This document shows positions 8,182-11,381 of a DNA stretch of 11,381 nt, one piece after another; positions within the stretch are counted from its first letter, which is position 1; every line of letters starts with the position of its first letter. A program made the position numbers and the translations under genes. Origin of the DNA: Pseudomonadota bacterium (GTDB lineage: Bacteria > Pseudomonadota > Alphaproteobacteria > Acetobacterales > Acetobacteraceae); NCBI GenBank assembly GCA_021829055.1, contig JAJZCS010000040.1, positions 1 to 11,381 of the forward strand, in the 5' to 3' direction. The notes below the pieces were generated by a model, which saw only the letters and a program-made list of their open reading frames with translations, was not told the origin of the DNA and made no database searches.

Positions 8182-8183
8182 TA
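8163..8183. promoter_or_regulatory. Second, imperfect NadQ operator-like site
   Basis: TTATACTCAT, then A, then CTTAGTATTA. It matches the perfect palindrome at 8243-8263 in 17 of 21 positions. The left half is an exact 10-bp copy, exactly 80 bp upstream, and the right half keeps AGTAT. It covers the -10 hexamer of the candidate nadA promoter. Assignment to NadQ is inference from similarity and position. Confidence 0.55.
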
Positions 8184-8193
8184 CAAGTAGAAA

Positions 8194-8234
8194 GGCGCTA
8201 AATACGAACGATGTGAGGTCAGCGCCGTTTTTTT
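8194..8234 (+). terminator. Hairpin followed by T7: nadQ terminator or leader attenuator
   Basis: GGCGCT (8194-8199) pairs with AGCGCC (8221-8226) around a 21-base loop, followed by G and seven T (8228-8234). This has the form of a rho-independent terminator on the plus strand, though the 6-bp stem and long loop are sub-optimal. It sits 36 bases after the nadQ stop and could end the nadQ transcript. If nadA is transcribed from the TTGACA promoter at 8154, the hairpin would instead lie in the nadA leader. Confidence 0.5.
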
Positions 8235-8242
8235 AATCTCAT

Positions 8243-8263
8243 TTATACTCATTATGAGTATAA
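8243..8263. promoter_or_regulatory. Perfect 21-bp palindrome, likely NadQ operator
   Basis: TTATACTCAT, central T, ATGAGTATAA: the two 10-base arms are exact reverse complements. It ends 11 bases before the likely nadA start and just upstream of the GGAG ribosome site. A perfect odd-length palindrome is what a dimeric winged-helix repressor would bind. The adjacent nadQ gene and the downstream nadABC genes make NadQ the obvious candidate. The palindrome is seen directly; the binding protein is inferred. Confidence 0.8.
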
Positions 8264-8264
8264 T

Positions 8265-8268
8265 GGAG
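8265..8268 (+). promoter_or_regulatory. nadA ribosome binding site GGAG
   Basis: GGAG lies 6 bases before the ATG at 8275. It supports that start over the in-frame ATGs at 8254 and 8263, which lie within or at the edge of the operator palindrome. Confidence 0.65.
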
Positions 8269-8274
8269 TCTCAA

Positions 8275-9282
8275 ATGCAGAGTTCGAATACATGCGCCAA
8301 CAATTACAGCTTCGCTGACCGCGCCTACGCGAGCATTTCCCAACGAATGCTGCCGGCAGAATTGGCGCTAATGCAGGACGACATCGCCGCCGTCAGGCGG
8401 TTAAAGCAGGAGCGGAATGCAATCATTCTTGCCCATAACTACCAGACACCAGAGATCTATTACGGTGTTGCGGACATCGTTGGCGATTCACTCGTTCTCG
8501 CACGAGAGGCGATGAACGTGGACGCTTCAGTCATCGTCGTGGCGGGCGTTCATTTCATGGCCGAAACCGCCAAACTTCTGAACCCCGACAAAACAGTGCT
8601 GATCCCCGACTCCCGTGCCGGTTGCTCACTCGCTGAAAGCATCACGGCGACGGATGTCCGAAATTTACGACGACGTCATCCAGGATTGCCCATAATCGCG
8701 TATGTCAACACCTCTGCGGCCGTGAAGGCAGAAGTCGAGTATTGCTGCACGTCTGCAAATGCAAAACGCGTCGTCGAGTTTGCGGCCCACGAGGCCGGCA
8801 CCGACACGGTCATCATGCTTCCTGACCGTTATCTCGCCGCCAATACGGCGCGCACCACCAGTATAAATATCATTGCCTGGGACGGCGCCTGCGAAGTCCA
8901 CCAACGCTTTGCGGCAGCGGACATCGCACATGTCCGCGCGCAATACGAGAACGTCACCGTGCTCGCCCATCCCGAATGTCCTGAAGACGTCGTCGAAGTT
9001 GCCGATTTCTCCGGCTCAACAGCCGCTATGGCGGATTTTATCCGCAAACATCGTCCAACGCGTGTCGCCCTGATTACAGAATGCTCGATGAGCGATAACG
9101 TCGCCGCAGAGGTCCCGGAAACGGAATTTGTGAAGCCTTGTAATCTGTGCCCCCACATGAAGCGGATCACTCTCGGCAATATTCGCCTTTCCTTGGAAAC
9201 GATGGGTAAAGAGGTTATAATTGAACCTGTAATCGCCTCGCGTGCACGAATTTCGGTCGAGCGGATGCTCGCCATCCCATGA
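8275..9282 (+). CDS. nadA: Quinolinate synthase NadA
   Basis: NadA is a [4Fe-4S] enzyme that condenses iminoaspartate (from NadB) with dihydroxyacetone phosphate to give quinolinate, in the cytoplasm. From the ATG at 8275 it has 335 residues. Motifs in order are AHNYQTPEIYYGVADIVGDS, GVHFMAETAKLLNP, DSRAGCSLAES (Cys117), YCCTSANA, WDGACEVHQRF (Cys206), HPECPEDV, TECSMSDN and CNLCPHMKRITL (Cys289, Cys292). Cys117, Cys206 and Cys292 correspond to the three cluster ligands known in E. coli and Thermotoga NadA. The CxxC matches the redox-sensitive pair near the last ligand. In-frame starts at 8254 and 8263 are rejected because they lie in or at the edge of the operator, while 8275 has a GGAG. The stop overlaps nadB by 4 bases. 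Confidence 0.97.
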   Translation: MQSSNTCANNYSFADRAYASISQRMLPAELALMQDDIAAVRRLKQERNAIILAHNYQTPEIYYGVADIVGDSLVLAREAMNVDASVIVVAGVHFMAETAKLLNPDKTVLIPDSRAGCSLAESITATDVRNLRRRHPGLPIIAYVNTSAAVKAEVEYCCTSANAKRVVEFAAHEAGTDTVIMLPDRYLAANTARTTSINIIAWDGACEVHQRFAAADIAHVRAQYENVTVLAHPECPEDVVEVADFSGSTAAMADFIRKHRPTRVALITECSMSDNVAAEVPETEFVKPCNLCPHMKRITLGNIRLSLETMGKEVIIEPVIASRARISVERMLAIP

Positions 9283-10772
9283 AGTTGACCGAACTTTTTG
9301 ACCGGCCTGTAATCATTGGCGCCGGCCTTGCCGGACTCGCCGCAGCGCTTTCGGCCGCTCCGAGGCCTGTGGTATTGCTTACCGCGGGCACTCTTAGCGA
9401 TGGTGCCGCGAGCCTTTGGTCACAGGGTGGCATCGCAGCCGCAATCGGCGATGACGACAATGTCTCGCTCCATATCCAGGACACGATCGCAGCTGGTGAC
9501 GGCTTGTGCGACAAGGATGCTGTCGCGCGCATTATCTCTAAAGGACCGGCAGTCATAGCCCAACTCGAGGACTACGGTGCCCGTTTCGACCGGGATTCGA
9601 ACGGCGCGTTTACGTTGGGTCTTGAGGCCGCCCATTCACGGAGACGCATTGCCCACGTTCGCGACCATACCGGTGCATCCATCACCCACGCCATGGCTCA
9701 AGCTATGCGTCATGCTCCACACGTCACCGTTATGGAACGAACACGTGCAGTTGCCTTATCAACGCATGCCGGGGCAATAGCCGGGGTCTGGGTCGAACAA
9801 GGCAGGGCGAGATATTTGCTTCGGACAGGAGCCGTCCTGATTGCGACGGGCGGTGCCGCGGGCCTCTATCGCTCAAGCAGCGCGCCCCAGGGGGCGACAG
9901 GATCAGGCCTTGCCCTGGCGGCGCGCGCAGGCGCCGAGATGCGGGATCTTGAATTTGTTCAGTTCCATCCAACTGGACTCGACGCGCGCATATCACCGTT
10001 ACCCTTGATTTCCGAAGCGGTTCGTGGGGAGGGAGCAAAACTGATCGATGAGAGAGGCAGGCGTTTCACCAATGAACTGGCGCCACGGGACATCGTGGCA
10101 CGCGCGATTCAACGTCATCTTGACGAGGGACATCAGGTGTTTCTAGACGCCCGATCAATCGGTTCATACTTCGCAGGCCGTTTCCCCTCGATCCATGCTG
10201 TGTGTCAAGCGGCCGGTATCGAGCCTGCGATAACACCAATCCCGGTCACACCCGTCGCGCATTATCACATGGGTGGAATCGCCGTGGACGTCGCTGGGCG
10301 CAGTACTGTCGAGGGTTTGTTCGCCGCCGGAGAAGCTGCCTGCACTGGCCTGCACGGCGCCAATCGGCTGGCGAGCAATTCTCTCCTTGAGGCATTCCAG
10401 ACCGGTCACGATTGTGGATCCATGCTCCGCGATGCCGAAAGCCGGAGTTCGGTGGCCGGCAGTCGATGCACGGTTTGTGTTCCAGACACGGACTTCGTGC
10501 GCCACCTTATGGACCGGCATCTTTTCGTCCAGCGCAAGCAGGATGGTTTGGCATCATTAATCGCAGATCTTGTTCCTCGCGCACCAACGAATGATAGTGC
10601 CTTGATCGCATTAATGATCGCCGTTGCTGCCCATGATCGCGAAGAAAGTCGCGGTGCTCATACACGCCTTGATTTCCCGGATCGTGACGCCGTAGCCAAA
10701 CCCTCCTTCCTTACAATGAGCGCCGCCCTAGCCCGCGCTCATTCAATCCGTGCCCTTGGGATTGCCGCATGA
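9279..10772 (+). CDS. nadB: L-aspartate oxidase NadB
   Basis: NadB is a FAD enzyme that oxidises L-aspartate to iminoaspartate, which NadA uses at once. The 497-residue protein has the Rossmann FAD motif PVIIGAGLAGLAAAL (10-24). It then shows SLWSQGGIAAAI (45-56), HIQDTIAAGDGLCD (65-78), LEAAHSRRRIAHVRDHTGASI (115-135), VQFHPTG (227-233), LAPRDIVARAI (268-278), HYHMGGIAVD (328-337) and GANRLASNSLLEAF (360-373). Glu116, His230, Arg270, His330 and Arg363 align with the active-site residues of E. coli NadB (Glu121, His244, Arg290, His351, Arg386). The fold is shared with succinate dehydrogenase and fumarate reductase flavoproteins, but the nad context settles the call. The ATG overlaps the nadA stop and the stop overlaps the nadC start, so translation is probably coupled throughout. 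The C-terminus is slightly short compared with E. coli. Confidence 0.97.
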   Translation: MKLTELFDRPVIIGAGLAGLAAALSAAPRPVVLLTAGTLSDGAASLWSQGGIAAAIGDDDNVSLHIQDTIAAGDGLCDKDAVARIISKGPAVIAQLEDYGARFDRDSNGAFTLGLEAAHSRRRIAHVRDHTGASITHAMAQAMRHAPHVTVMERTRAVALSTHAGAIAGVWVEQGRARYLLRTGAVLIATGGAAGLYRSSSAPQGATGSGLALAARAGAEMRDLEFVQFHPTGLDARISPLPLISEAVRGEGAKLIDERGRRFTNELAPRDIVARAIQRHLDEGHQVFLDARSIGSYFAGRFPSIHAVCQAAGIEPAITPIPVTPVAHYHMGGIAVDVAGRSTVEGLFAAGEAACTGLHGANRLASNSLLEAFQTGHDCGSMLRDAESRSSVAGSRCTVCVPDTDFVRHLMDRHLFVQRKQDGLASLIADLVPRAPTNDSALIALMIAVAAHDREESRGAHTRLDFPDRDAVAKPSFLTMSAALARAHSIRALGIAA

Positions 10773-11381
10773 TTTCACCTTCGCCTCCCGATCTTCTGCT
10801 TGAGCCAATTGTCCGCGCGGCACTTGCCGAAGACCTCGGCAGGGCCGGCGACATTACCACCGATGCCGTGATTCCCGCTGATGCCACCGCGCGCGTCGCA
10901 TTTGCGGTACGTGAACCCGGCATAATCGCGGGGCTTGACTGCGCACGCCTCGCGTTCTCGCTTCTGAATCCCAAGCTCGATTTCCGTATTGTTGTGCCGG
11001 ATGGAAATCGCGTCGGCGCCGGCGAGGTTATCGCCACCTGCTCCGGCCCCGCGCGTTCGATCCTGTCTGCTGAACGTGTCGCGCTCAACTTCGTTGCCCA
11101 ACTTTCAGGAGTTGCATCCGCCACCGCCGGAATCGTGAGGGCGATCTCGCATACGAAAGCCAAGCTAACTTGCACGCGGAAAACCGTTCCCGGCCTGCGT
11201 ACACTCCAGAAATATGCTGTTCGGACCGGCGGCGGCGTAAGCCACCGTTTCGGTCTCGATGATGCTGTATTGATTAAAGACAACCACATTGCAATCGCCG
11301 GAGGGGTCGGCGTGGCAGTGCGCCGTGCAAAGCAAGCCACTGGCCACCTGGTCAAAATCGAATGCGAAGTCGAGACACTGG
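10769..11381 (+). CDS. nadC: Nicotinate-nucleotide pyrophosphorylase (carboxylating) NadC, 3' end cut off
   Basis: NadC (quinolinate phosphoribosyltransferase) converts quinolinate and PRPP to nicotinate mononucleotide, CO2 and pyrophosphate. The ATG at 10769 overlaps the nadB stop (ATGA), with GGGAT upstream. The open frame runs to the window end, giving 204 residues of the usual 280 or so. Signatures are LAEDLGRAGDITT (19-31), ERVALNFVAQLSGVA (102-116), CTRKTVPGLR (135-144), KYAVRTGGGVSHRFGLDDAV (148-167) and LIKDNHIA (168-175). Arg103, Arg137, Lys138, Arg160 and Lys170 fit the known substrate-binding positions of the bacterial enzyme. Small departures from the common motifs are Ser158 where Asn is usual before HR, and Gln147 where Glu usually precedes KYAV. 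Both are probably tolerated. The remaining C-terminal part lies outside the window. Confidence 0.96.
   Translation, partial: MISPSPPDLLLEPIVRAALAEDLGRAGDITTDAVIPADATARVAFAVREPGIIAGLDCARLAFSLLNPKLDFRIVVPDGNRVGAGEVIATCSGPARSILSAERVALNFVAQLSGVASATAGIVRAISHTKAKLTCTRKTVPGLRTLQKYAVRTGGGVSHRFGLDDAVLIKDNHIAIAGGVGVAVRRAKQATGHLVKIECEVETL

Noticed and set aside
8244..8264. TATACT and TATAAT in the palindrome as the nadA -10 element.
   Set aside because: The hexamers are good, but no acceptable -35 lies 16-18 bp upstream, and use of TATAAT would put the GGAG ribosome site outside the transcript. Kept only as an alternative.

Overview
The window looks like a chromosomal housekeeping segment from a Gram-negative alphaproteobacterium. 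It has LPS-export genes in the order lptF-lptG-lptD, a deoxyxylulose-5-phosphate-dependent vitamin B6 pair (pdxA, pdxJ), and a nadABC operon preceded by a NadQ-type regulator. NadQ regulators are known mainly from Alphaproteobacteria. Genus cannot be fixed from the sequence alone. Coding density is very high: no stretch over 300 bases lacks a gene. I see no tRNA, rRNA, insertion sequence, prophage or CRISPR array.

Minus strand, positions 1-7081, read right to left. A flavin reductase-like gene (FMN split barrel), pdxA and pdxJ abut or overlap (TGATG and GTGA junctions) and should be one operon for pyridoxine 5'-phosphate synthesis. After a roughly 200-base gap with a 10-bp inverted repeat come lptF, lptG and lptD, with a 4-bp overlap and a 3-base gap. 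These encode two permease subunits of the LptB2FG exporter and the outer-membrane LPS translocon. The last 56 bases hold the start of another gene, whose ATG overlaps the lptD stop. It encodes a signal peptide and is probably surA.

Plus strand, positions 7204-11381. The nadQ-like regulator is divergent from the flavin reductase gene and is followed by nadA, nadB and nadC (cut by the window end), joined by 4-bp ATGA overlaps. These convert aspartate to nicotinate mononucleotide. The 117 bases between nadQ and nadA are the most informative non-coding DNA here. They hold a perfect 21-bp palindrome just before nadA, a 17/21 copy of it 80 bp upstream over a promoter-like TTGACA/TAGTAT pair, and a hairpin followed by seven T between them. 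The likely logic is that NadQ represses nadABC from two operators, with either a nadQ terminator or an attenuator in the leader.

The proteins belong to well-known families. The points that could be new are the regulatory layout before nadA, the hairpin before lptF, and the flavoprotein in the B6 operon. I found no clear sign of a wholly unknown system.
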